This document shows positions 1-5,036 of a stretch of DNA of 5,036 nt, piece after piece. Every line of letters starts with the position of its first letter. The first letter of the stretch is position 1. Both the position numbers and the translations under genes were made by a program. The notes under the pieces are model-generated. The model was not told the DNA's origin. It saw nothing but the letters and a program-made list of their open reading frames with translations, and made no database searches. Source of the DNA: JAQVWU01 sp964628455 (GTDB lineage Bacteria; Bacillota; Clostridia; Oscillospirales; CAG-272); assembly GCA_964628455.1 (NCBI GenBank), contig CAZVPD010000217.1, positions 1 through 5,036 on the forward strand. The letters run 5' to 3'.

Positions 1-5
1 GATTA

Positions 6-52
6 AATCGGGTAGGAGATAGATAAAATAATTATCTATCTCCTACCCGATT
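6..52. repeat. Perfect 21-bp inverted repeat (possible terminator)
   Basis: Arms at 6-26 and 32-52 are perfect reverse complements (21 bp, no mismatch) around a 5-nt AATAA loop. The structure starts 17 bp beyond the stop codon of the XRE gene, where a transcription terminator is expected. Neither side has a good T-tract: on the minus strand the stem is followed only by TAATC, and on the plus strand by CGTTCGGGG. It is therefore not a textbook intrinsic terminator. A second small hairpin (CCGAA/TTCGG-type pairing, CCCGA at 46-50 with TCGGG at 56-60) could compete with the right arm. Alternatives are a bidirectional terminator between converging genes, a protein-binding palindrome, or an element-end sequence. 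The repeat itself is certain; its role is not. Confidence 0.6.
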
Positions 53-68
53 CGTTCGGGGTTATGTC

Positions 69-548
69 TTATAATTTCTGATCCTCATTGTCGCGGAGCT
101 GCTTTTCGATCCAGGCGAAGTAAAGCTCCGTATCGATGATGTTCCTGTTGTGTTTGGTTCGGACAACATCCCAACCCGCAAGAAAACGGCTGACGCGGCT
201 GTCTTTGAAGCAGAGGGCCGGACGGGTCCCGCCTTCCGCGCTCTCGTCCGGGACCGGTACGATAGCGGCCGGGATCTTTTCCTCGAGGGTCATGATCCCT
301 TTAAGGACATCCGCGACGCTTTCGATCGCGGGATTGCATTTCAGTCCGCACAGCGTGTCGATCGAAACGAACAGGGCTTTCGCCAGCAGGACCGCCATAC
401 CGAGCGAGGGGTTCTTTGTCCCCTTCTCGTAGGCCGAAACGGACGTCGGAGTCGCTCCGATGCGCTTTGCGAGTTCCTTCTGCGTGATGCCTAGTTTTTC
501 ACGGTATTTTTTTATGTTTTCGGAAAACAGACGAATGTTGTCGGACAT
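69..548 (-). CDS. XRE-family helix-turn-helix transcriptional regulator
   Basis: This 159-residue protein is a likely DNA-binding repressor. Residues about 7-65 form a Cro/C1-type HTH domain: ITQKELAKRIG gives the first helix-turn and ATPTSVSAYEKGTKNPS the recognition helix and following loop. Residues about 70-159 form a tail I cannot assign to a named domain; it contains LEEKIPAAIVPVP and a charged end with FLAGWDVVRTKHNR and YFAWIEKQLRD. Such tails occur in Clostridia XRE proteins and may mediate dimerisation or signal sensing. The ATG at 546-548 is preceded by AAGGAG at 558-563 with 9 nt between, a well-placed ribosome binding site. The gene is transcribed away from the primase-helicase gene from a shared control region, as in phage or satellite immunity switches. 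The inferred job is to control that promoter and its own. No SOS-type peptidase domain is present, so induction by LexA-like self-cleavage is not expected. Confidence 0.88.
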   Translation of the reverse strand: MSDNIRLFSENIKKYREKLGITQKELAKRIGATPTSVSAYEKGTKNPSLGMAVLLAKALFVSIDTLCGLKCNPAIESVADVLKGIMTLEEKIPAAIVPVPDESAEGGTRPALCFKDSRVSRFLAGWDVVRTKHNRNIIDTELYFAWIEKQLRDNEDQKL

Positions 549-577
549 GATGGCAGACTCCTTTTTATGTATACACT

Positions 578-606
578 ATCATAACACAAGTGAACTTAAA
601 TGTCAA
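578..606 (-). promoter_or_regulatory. Promoter of the XRE regulator gene
   Basis: On the minus strand TTGACA (601-606) is followed after exactly 17 nt by TATGAT (578-583), a perfect -35 and a one-mismatch -10 for the housekeeping sigma factor. The start of transcription would be near 571, giving a leader of about 22 nt with AAGGAG at 558-563. The 8-bp palindrome TGTATACA (568-575) lies at the predicted start site, and an ATACA half-site (606-610) touches the -35 box, both plausible autoregulatory sites. Confidence 0.8.
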
Positions 607-648
607 TACAGAATGATAAATAATATAAAAAATAATTTTGCGGCATAC

Positions 649-677
649 TTGACAATTAATATTATAAATGATACAAT
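649..677 (+). promoter_or_regulatory. Strong promoter of the primase-helicase gene
   Basis: TTGACA (649-654) and TACAAT (672-677) are separated by exactly 17 bp, a near-consensus housekeeping promoter in a very A/T-rich stretch. Transcription would start near 684, leaving a leader of about 93 nt before the primase start codon. Such a strong promoter in front of a replication initiator makes sense if it is normally held off, here presumably by the divergently encoded XRE protein. Confidence 0.82.
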
Positions 678-709
678 ATATCTGTATAGTGATATAAATG
701 AACCAAAAT

Positions 710-721
710 GATATTAATATC
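710..721. repeat. 12-bp perfect palindrome GATATTAATATC in the primase leader
   Basis: GATATTAATATC reads the same on both strands and sits about 30 bp downstream of the predicted transcription start, at the edge where the A/T-rich control region changes to GC-rich sequence. It could be a further regulator-binding site or a chance palindrome in A/T-rich DNA. Confidence 0.3.
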
Positions 722-727
722 GTGAAA

Positions 728-752
728 GTCCGCCGGCGCCGCCGGAACGGAC
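728..752 (+). promoter_or_regulatory. GC-rich leader hairpin upstream of the primase start
   Basis: GTCCG (728-732) and CCGGC (733-737) pair with GCCGG (741-745) and CGGAC (748-752). This gives a 10-bp stem of mostly G-C pairs with a 3-nt loop (GCC) and a 2-nt AA bulge. CGGAC recurs at 752-756, so the outer stem can shift. The hairpin ends 8 nt before the GGAGGAG ribosome binding site (761-767). No T-tract follows, so termination is unlikely. A role in message stability or translation of the initiator is possible but not shown. Confidence 0.4.
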
Positions 753-776
753 GGACCCGGGGAGGAGTGCGTAAGG

Positions 777-2972
777 ATGACAGAAATGCAGCAGGCCGCG
801 ACGCGGAGCGGTCGCGGGATCGGGGAAAAACTTGCCGGGATTCTCGGCGGGCTGCGGGGCGTCAGGCAGAGGGGGGAGGAATACAGCGCGTTCTGCCCCG
901 TCTGCGAAAGCGGGAAAACGGAGGGTGACAGGCACCTTTACCTGACGGCGGAGGGGGACAGGATCCTCCTCCACTGCAAAAAGGGGTGTACGGCCGGAGC
1001 GGTGTGCGCGGCTCTGGGCAGGACGGCGGCCGACCTTTTCGAACAAGAGGAAAAGCCGCAGCCGTGGGAATTTCTTCGCGAACATGTCTATCGCGGCGCG
1101 GACGGCGGGATCCTGGCGAAAAAAGCGATCTACCGCAGGCCCGGCGGCGATAAAACCGGCGTCTGGTACAGATACGAAAAAGGGAGGTTTCTTAAGTCGC
1201 TGGACAGGCTGAAGCCTCCCGTATACAATCTGCCGCTGATCGCGGGCGCGGCCCCGGACGTCCGCCTCTGGATCGCCGAGGGCGAGAAGGACGCGGACAC
1301 ACTGTGCTCGATGGGGTTCACGGCGACGTGCACCCCCAACGGCGCGGGGCAGGCGAAGATCCCCGACGGCTGCATGGAATACTTCACGGGGCGCGACGTC
1401 GTTGTTATGGGGGACAACGACGAACCGGGCAGGAAATACGCGGACATTCTGGTCCGCGCGCTGAGAAAAACGGCGCGGCAGGTTGTCGCGGTCGAACCCT
1501 CCGCCCTGTGGGAGGAACTGCCGGAAAAGGGGGACATCACGGATGTCTTCGAAGCCCTCGGGGAGGAGGAGACACGGGCAAAGCTCGGGGAGGAGGTGCT
1601 GCGCGCGGTCGACCGCGACCTGAACCTGAGGCCGTATATTTACCGGGAAGGCAAAACGGAATGCGTGTCGGCGCCCCTTCTGCACGCTTATATGAGGGGG
1701 CACGAGCATTTCGTCTTTGCGCGCAGCGACGCCGGCGGAGGGGTCAGGCGCTATATCTACCGGGGCGGCGTCTACAGGCATGTTTCGGACGACGAGTTCA
1801 GGGGGGTCATCCGCGGCTATCTGCCCGTCCCGCTCCGCTCGGTCCGCACGATAGGCGAGGTCTTCGGTCTGTTTTCGATGGATTCCGACCTTTTCGTCTC
1901 CCCCTCCGACCTTGACTCCGACGAAAACATCATCAATTTCAGAAACGGGATCCTGTGCCTCGGGGTCATGAAGCTCTTCCCGCATTCTCCCGAACACCTT
2001 TCGTCCGTGCAGATCCCCGTCGCCTGGGATCCGGACGCGAAGCCGGGTGAAGGCGTGTTCGAGCACTTCCTTCATGACCTGACCGGGGGCGACGCCGGCA
2101 AAAGGCAGCTGATCCTCGAATTCATGGGGGTCGCGCTCTCGAACGTCCCGGGCTACAGAATGAAAAAAGCGCTGTTCATGTACGGCCCGGGAAACACCGG
2201 AAAAAGCCAGTGCAAGGAGCTTCTGATCCGGCTCCTGGGGGAGGAGTATTTCTCCGGCATCGACCTCGACGCCCTCGAGGAGCGTTTCGGCACATCCCAG
2301 CTGTTCGGAAAACGGCTCGCGGGTTCGTCGGACATGGGGTACGTCACGGTCAGGGCGCTGAGGATCATCAAGCTCCTGACGGGCGGCGACTCGATTTTTG
2401 CCGAATTCAAGGGGGAGAACGCGTTCACCTTCAAGTTCAGGGGAGTCCTGTGGTTCTGCGCGAACCGCCTTCCCCGCTTCGGCGGCGACAAAGGGAACCA
2501 TGTCTATGATCGCATCATGATCCTCCCCTGCAGCAATGTCATCGAAAACCCGGACCCGCTGCTGCTCGATAAAATGGCCGCGGAAAAAGATTATGTCGTC
2601 AGGATCTGCGTCGAAGCCGTGAAAAAACTGACCGGAAACAAATACAGGTATACCGAACCCGCATGCCTGCCCGGAGAGATGAGAAAATACCGCGTCGAAA
2701 ACGACAGCGTCCTGAGCTTTCTCGAAGGCTGCACCGAACCTCGGAAACCCGGCGAGGCGATCAACGACCGGTTCACCCAGGCAAAAGTATACCGTATATA
2801 CAAAAATTACTGCTTCGTGAACAACGGCGGGCACGCCGAGAACCACGATGTTTTCAGCAATACGCTGAAAGAAGAAGGCGTTGCCGAAAAAATCCTGCAC
2901 GGATATAAATACTACTCGGTCATTCCCACCTGGGATGCCGTGAGGGAATTCGACCCCGTCCTGAACGGCTGA
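777..2972 (+). CDS. P4-alpha-like TOPRIM primase / SF3 helicase replication protein
   Basis: This 731-residue protein is a probable replication initiator combining primer synthesis and helicase activity. Residues 40-71 form a zinc ribbon (CPVC at 40-43, HCKKGC at 66-71). Residues about 160-260 form a TOPRIM domain: LWIAEGEKDAD with Glu168, and MGDNDEPG with Asp213 and Asp215. Residues about 370-460 resemble D5_N (DENIINFRNGIL). The SF3 helicase follows: Walker A GPGNTGKS (470-477), a Walker B-like GKRLAGSSDMG with Asp519, sensor WFCANRLPRF with Asn563, and a possible arginine finger at Arg579. Residues about 640-731 look like the winged-helix tail of P4-type primases, a candidate origin-binding part. 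All key residues seen are intact and the length is close to phage P4 alpha protein (777 residues). ATG 777 is chosen because GGAGGAG (761-767) lies 9 nt upstream; an ATG at 786 is less well placed. The iteron region directly downstream is its likely target. It could also be a domesticated phage remnant. Confidence 0.9.
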   Translation: MTEMQQAATRSGRGIGEKLAGILGGLRGVRQRGEEYSAFCPVCESGKTEGDRHLYLTAEGDRILLHCKKGCTAGAVCAALGRTAADLFEQEEKPQPWEFLREHVYRGADGGILAKKAIYRRPGGDKTGVWYRYEKGRFLKSLDRLKPPVYNLPLIAGAAPDVRLWIAEGEKDADTLCSMGFTATCTPNGAGQAKIPDGCMEYFTGRDVVVMGDNDEPGRKYADILVRALRKTARQVVAVEPSALWEELPEKGDITDVFEALGEEETRAKLGEEVLRAVDRDLNLRPYIYREGKTECVSAPLLHAYMRGHEHFVFARSDAGGGVRRYIYRGGVYRHVSDDEFRGVIRGYLPVPLRSVRTIGEVFGLFSMDSDLFVSPSDLDSDENIINFRNGILCLGVMKLFPHSPEHLSSVQIPVAWDPDAKPGEGVFEHFLHDLTGGDAGKRQLILEFMGVALSNVPGYRMKKALFMYGPGNTGKSQCKELLIRLLGEEYFSGIDLDALEERFGTSQLFGKRLAGSSDMGYVTVRALRIIKLLTGGDSIFAEFKGENAFTFKFRGVLWFCANRLPRFGGDKGNHVYDRIMILPCSNVIENPDPLLLDKMAAEKDYVVRICVEAVKKLTGNKYRYTEPACLPGEMRKYRVENDSVLSFLEGCTEPRKPGEAINDRFTQAKVYRIYKNYCFVNNGGHAENHDVFSNTLKEEGVAEKILHGYKYYSVIPTWDAVREFDPVLNG

Positions 2973-3006
2973 CCGCAGCCCGCGGCACCGGGAAAAGGGT
3001 GCGGCC

Positions 3007-3026
3007 GGGTGTGAAAAGGTGTAAAA
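3007..3026 (+). repeat. Left arm of 20-bp inverted repeat (two tandem iterons)
   Basis: The arm reads GGGTGTGAAAAGGTGTAAAA, which is two tandem copies of GGTGT(G)AAAA with a repeat length of about 10 bp, one helical turn. It is the exact reverse complement of 3206-3225. Its second copy can also pair locally with TACACC at 3030-3035 as a 6-bp stem with a 6-nt loop. Confidence 0.85.
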
Positions 3027-3065
3027 TCATACACCCCGTAAAATCCGGAATATGCATCTGTTTTA

Positions 3066-3078
3066 GCCGGTTTCCGGC
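3066..3078. terminator. Weak hairpin GCCGG-TTT-CCGGC, possible bidirectional terminator
   Basis: A 5-bp all-G/C stem with a TTT loop is followed on the plus strand by GTTTTC and on the minus strand by TAAAA. It lies about 95 bp past the primase stop, between converging genes, where a terminator is expected. The stem is short and the T-runs are only 4 long, so termination would be weak. Inside a putative origin it could instead be a structural or primer-start hairpin. Confidence 0.25.
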
Positions 3079-3156
3079 GTTTTCAGCCTGTTATTTAAAG
3101 AATATCCGGCATTATTCCGAAGAATTCCCCAAAAAGAAAAAAGGGTGTAAAAAAAG

Positions 3157-3198
3157 CTATACCGGAGGAAGAAACCGTAAAAAAACAATAGGGTATAG
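3157..3198. repeat. Inner 7-bp inverted repeat CTATACC / GGTATAG
   Basis: CTATACC (3157-3163) and GGTATAG (3192-3198) are perfect reverse complements 28 nt apart, nested inside the 20-bp iteron inverted repeat. GGGTATAGAA is one or two changes away from the iteron GGGTGTAAAA, so these may be diverged iteron copies with the same inverted layout as the outer pair. Confidence 0.4.
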
Positions 3199-3205
3199 AA
3201 GACTT

Positions 3206-3225
3206 TTTTACACCTTTTCACACCC
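3206..3225 (-). repeat. Right arm of 20-bp inverted repeat (two tandem iterons)
   Basis: Read on the minus strand this is identical over 20 of 20 bases to 3007-3026. The arms are separated by 179 bp, far too much for a terminator stem but ordinary for a two-sided iteron origin. The arm runs into CCCCGGGG (3223-3230), and the oxidoreductase stop codon follows only 45 bp after the arm. Confidence 0.85.
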
Positions 3226-3269
3226 CGGGGAGGGACGCTTACGGTCCGGGACAGCGGAGGTTTTCCGCC

Positions 3270-4655
3270 TTATATAGTATTTTCGATCCCGAGCCGCTTC
3301 CGGAGCCGGCCGACGTCGATGTCCTTCACGCTCCGGCCGCTTTTCACCGCCAGCGCCGCCGCGGTCCCCGCAGCTTCACCCAGCGCGGTCATCGTGCGGG
3401 ACAGCCGGCAGCTGGACAGGGCGATGTGCGAAAAAGACGACCCGCGGCAGGCGACAAGCAGGTTTGACGTTTCGTTCGGCAGCAGGCAGGAATAGGGGAT
3501 GCCGTAGGGGGAAGTCAGGGGCGGCAGGGCGGTCTTTACGTTGTTCGCCCCGTGCGTGTCGAGAATGTGGTCGGCAAAGGCGATCACCTCTTCGCGGCGC
3601 TCCTGACCGGCATAGGACCTGCGGATATCGTTTTCGGTCAGCACATACCGGCCGTACAGGCGGCAGCTTTCCCTGACCCCCGCTTCGGGGAAGATCATTT
3701 TCATGCGGTAGGGGAAGCCCTTCTCTTTCTGAAGCCACCGGAGGTACCGGTACACGCGGGCTTTCAGGATCGGGAGGGCTTTTTCCGCCCCGAGGCGCAG
3801 GTACTCCTCCCCTTCCATCGTCGGCAGCATATTGACATGGATGTCCCCGTCCGGACAGGCGTTGCACTGCGAGTAAACGCGGTGGCCTTCCACATGGTCG
3901 CGGTACCAATCCCCGACCTCGATATCCGCAAGATCGTCCGGCACTTCGTCGGCGAAGTTTTTTCCGGAGGGGGTGACCCTGAAAAGAAGGGTCACGCCGT
4001 TGACGGTGCCGCTGCGCGCGTCGGGGGCCGAATATTCGCCGAAGTCGCTTTTGGCGTCCTCGCCCAGCATCGTGCGGCAGCCCGCCGCGCGCGCGGCGCA
4101 GATGTCCCCGGTGCAGTCCAGGACGACGCCGGCGGACGCTGTGATCTCCTCTCCCGTCACGCGGTTTCGGAACCTCACGCGGGTGACCGTGCCGTCCCGC
4201 ACGTCAAGGCCGCAAAATTCGGTGCCGTAGCGCACATCCGCGCCCGACTCCCGCAGCCTGCGGGCCATGGCCGCCTTCATCGCGTCCGGCTCGAAATGGA
4301 ACCGGAAGAACGAACGGGCGTCGGCGATCCCCGCCCGCCGCAGGGTCGACTCATAGGGTATGTCCGGACTCGTCACCGACAGCGAATACGGGCGGGCGCG
4401 GCTGACCTCGCCGGTATAGACGCCGCAGGCGCCGGATCCGGCCGAGATCAGCTCCGCCGCGAGCGAGCGGTGTATGCCGCTGCCGCCGACGCCCGGCTCC
4501 CAGCAGCTGACCCCGGCGTAGACCGAGGTTCCGCCGGGTCCGCCGTGCGCTTCGGCGGCCGCGACCCGGACCCCGCCGGCCCTGCAGGCGGCCGTAACCG
4601 CGCCGAAGCCCGCCGACCCGCAGCCGATGACCAGCACATCCGTATCGATGTTCAT
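3270..4655 (-). CDS. FAD-dependent oxidoreductase (FAD_oxidored-like family)
   Basis: This 461-residue protein is a cytoplasmic flavoprotein of unknown substrate. Residues 7-20 (VLVIGCGSAGFGAV) carry the GxGxxG dinucleotide-binding loop, Glu35 ends the second strand as expected for ribose binding, and GGPGGTS follows at 38-44. A second nucleotide-contact segment, VVLDCTGD, lies at 177-184. GVRESCRLYGRYVLTENDI (326-344) and LLVACRGSSFSHIALSSCRLSRTM (split around 399-422) match the conserved segments of FAD_oxidored-type proteins, ending in GEAAGTAAALA at 426-436. No signal peptide or membrane segment is seen. ATG 4655 is supported by GGAGGAGACC on the minus strand (4661-4670) and by a 4-base ATGA overlap with the upstream solute-binding protein gene, so the two are co-transcribed and probably coupled in translation. 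The context suggests oxidation of the compound, perhaps a sugar derivative, imported by that system. The substrate is not predictable from sequence. Confidence 0.88.
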   Translation of the reverse strand: MNIDTDVLVIGCGSAGFGAVTAACRAGGVRVAAAEAHGGPGGTSVYAGVSCWEPGVGGSGIHRSLAAELISAGSGACGVYTGEVSRARPYSLSVTSPDIPYESTLRRAGIADARSFFRFHFEPDAMKAAMARRLRESGADVRYGTEFCGLDVRDGTVTRVRFRNRVTGEEITASAGVVLDCTGDICAARAAGCRTMLGEDAKSDFGEYSAPDARSGTVNGVTLLFRVTPSGKNFADEVPDDLADIEVGDWYRDHVEGHRVYSQCNACPDGDIHVNMLPTMEGEEYLRLGAEKALPILKARVYRYLRWLQKEKGFPYRMKMIFPEAGVRESCRLYGRYVLTENDIRRSYAGQERREEVIAFADHILDTHGANNVKTALPPLTSPYGIPYSCLLPNETSNLLVACRGSSFSHIALSSCRLSRTMTALGEAAGTAAALAVKSGRSVKDIDVGRLRKRLGIENTI

Positions 4656-5036
4656 CGGTAGGTCTCCTCCGTCAGGTCATAGAATTCCCGCATTTTCGTC
4701 TCGGTCTTCAGAGAGTTCGCTGCATAGAACGAGGACAGGTCCGTGCTCTTTTTTGCCATCAGCTGACTTAAAAAGTAAACCGTCTGATCGCCTTCGGCAT
4801 AATTCCAGAGCGCGTCGTACACCAGCGAGTCTTTGATCAGGGTGAACATCCGGTAGGAGTCTTCGTCGCGCAGGTATTTGTTTTCGAACGTCACCTCGTA
4901 GAGCGCGGGAAGGACCGTGTTATAGGACTCGGCCGACAGAGCCTCCGTGATCACACCTGTAAATTCAAGGTCGGAGGCGTTGGAGGGGATGACCATGACG
5001 TTCGACTGGGCGAGTGAATAATAGTCCGTCTGCTCT
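4652..5036 (-). CDS. Extracellular solute-binding protein, C-terminal part (partial)
   Basis: The open frame continues past the ATG at 4996 without a stop to the right edge, adding EQTDYYSLAQSNV before MVIPSNASD, so the gene is cut by the window and 4996 is not its start. The 127 residues visible resemble the C-terminal lobe of ABC-transporter solute-binding proteins of family 1 from Clostridia: a VIPSNASDLEFTGVITEALSAESYNTVLPALYEV segment (split by loops), then KYLRDEDSYRMF and DSLVYDALWNYAEG, and a final helix ending KMREFYDLTEETYR. The complete protein should be a lipoprotein on the outer face of the membrane delivering a ligand, often a sugar, to a permease; its signal peptide and lipobox are outside the window. 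The family call rests on my recognition of this pattern, without a search. The stop codon overlaps the start of the FAD oxidoreductase gene. Confidence 0.72.
   Translation of the reverse strand, partial: EQTDYYSLAQSNVMVIPSNASDLEFTGVITEALSAESYNTVLPALYEVTFENKYLRDEDSYRMFTLIKDSLVYDALWNYAEGDQTVYFLSQLMAKKSTDLSSFYAANSLKTETKMREFYDLTEETYR

Larger units (their letters stand above)
568..687. promoter_or_regulatory. Candidate operator half-sites (ATACA/TGTAT) at both divergent promoters
   Basis: Five copies of the half-site ATACA/TGTAT lie in this control region. Two overlap as the palindrome TGTATACA (568-575) at the start site of the regulator promoter. One (606-610) overlaps its -35 edge. Two form an inverted pair, ATACA (671-675) and TGTAT (683-687), 7 nt apart, across the -10 and start site of the primase promoter. 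The placement at both promoters fits an HTH repressor that controls itself and its divergent neighbour. The 9-bp direct repeat TATAAATGA (663-671 and 693-701, 30 bp apart) is another candidate. The region is A/T-rich, so chance copies are possible. Confidence 0.35.
2990..3230. other. Putative iteron-type replication origin
   Basis: The whole 2973-3269 gap has no credible gene, but it is densely structured. Left of centre, GGGTGTGAAAA (3007-3017) is followed directly by GGTGTAAAA (3018-3026). On the right the same pair occurs in reverse orientation (3206-3225). A single copy GGGTGTAAAA lies at 3143-3152, reverse-complement GGGGTGTA at 3030-3037, and a degenerate GAAAAGGGTG at 2992-3001. Between the outer pairs are A- or T-runs at 3131-3142 (broken by one G), 3149-3155, 3179-3185 and 3204-3209 that could aid melting or bending. 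Known family facts: P4 alpha protein binds iterons starting GGTG, and SaPI Rep proteins use iteron sets on both sides of an A/T-rich segment next to rep. The inference is that this is the origin recognised by the primase-helicase encoded 35 bp upstream. Function is not demonstrated. Confidence 0.6.

Noticed and set aside
698..928. Possible small leader gene starting MNQNDINIVKV before the primase
   Set aside because: No ribosome binding site precedes the ATG at 698, which lies only about 14 nt after the predicted transcription start. Most of the frame overlaps the primase and reads as an Arg-rich shadow.
714..2900. Long open frame of 728 codons on the minus strand opposite the primase gene
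   Set aside because: It is a mirror frame of a GC-rich gene. The translation is low-complexity in Arg, Pro, Ala and Val with no recognisable motif, while the plus-strand frame has all primase and helicase motifs.
3007..3225. CRISPR array or insertion sequence
   Set aside because: Repeat units are about 10 bp without uniform spacers, and there is no transposase gene or target duplication between the arms. Iterons explain the pattern better.
3254..3268. Hairpin GCGGA-GGTTT-TCCGC just past the oxidoreductase stop as its terminator
   Set aside because: The stem is only 5 bp and no T-tract follows on the minus strand, so I cannot support it as a terminator.
2999..3277. Open frame of 92 codons across the iteron region
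   Set aside because: It starts at a GTG without a ribosome binding site, its translation follows the DNA repeats (VKRCK, KKKKGCKK) and it overlaps the end of the oxidoreductase. The region is better explained as non-coding repeat DNA.
3973..3995. Inverted repeat GTGACCCT / AGGGTCAC with a 7-nt loop inside the oxidoreductase gene
   Set aside because: It lies wholly within the coding sequence and encodes a strand reading VTLLFRVT. No T-tract or gene boundary is nearby, so it is most likely a coding coincidence.
3552..4661. Open frame of 369 codons on the plus strand opposite the FAD oxidoreductase
   Set aside because: It is a shadow of the GC-rich minus-strand gene, rich in Arg, Ala and Gly without family motifs. 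The minus-strand frame carries GxGxxG and the other conserved FAD segments.

Overview
The window looks like part of a moderately high-GC member of the Bacillota, probably a Clostridia-type gut or anaerobe lineage. The reasons are strong GGAGG-type ribosome binding sites, consensus TTGACA/TATAAT-like promoters, and a sugar-ABC-type solute-binding protein tail joined to an FAD oxidoreductase, an arrangement common in that group. The genus cannot be read from this sequence. The protein-coding parts are GC-rich, while the divergent promoter region (about 550-722) and the region after the primase gene (about 3007-3225) are clearly richer in A/T.

Layout: (1) 1-68 holds a perfect 21-bp inverted repeat just past the end of a small regulator gene. 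(2) 69-548 (minus) is an XRE-family helix-turn-helix repressor-like gene. (3) 549-776 is a divergent control region with two near-consensus promoters pointing away from each other, several ATACA/TGTAT half-sites at the promoters, and a GC-rich hairpin in the leader of the rightward gene. (4) 777-2972 (plus) is a 731-residue P4-alpha-like replication protein: zinc ribbon, TOPRIM primase, D5_N region, SF3 helicase and a C-terminal winged-helix-like region. (5) 2973-3269 has no gene. It carries two tandem pairs of a GGTGT(G)AAAA iteron as a perfect 20-bp inverted repeat on either side of a segment of about 180 bp with A-tracts and smaller hairpins. (6) 3270-4655 (minus) is an FAD-dependent oxidoreductase. 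(7) 4652-5036 (minus) is the C-terminal end of an extracellular solute-binding protein, running off the right edge and translationally coupled to the oxidoreductase by an ATGA overlap.

The most interesting reading is that 1-3230 is a compact replication module (repressor, divergent switch, primase-helicase initiator, iteron-flanked origin), inserted next to or carried beside an ordinary host nutrient-uptake/catabolism operon. The origin layout, with paired iterons on both sides of an easily melted segment next to the initiator gene, recalls the replication modules of SaPI-type and P4-type phage satellites. No integrase, relaxase, terminase, capsid or plasmid maintenance gene is visible, so the type of element (satellite, integrative element, plasmid-like or domesticated remnant) is undecided.
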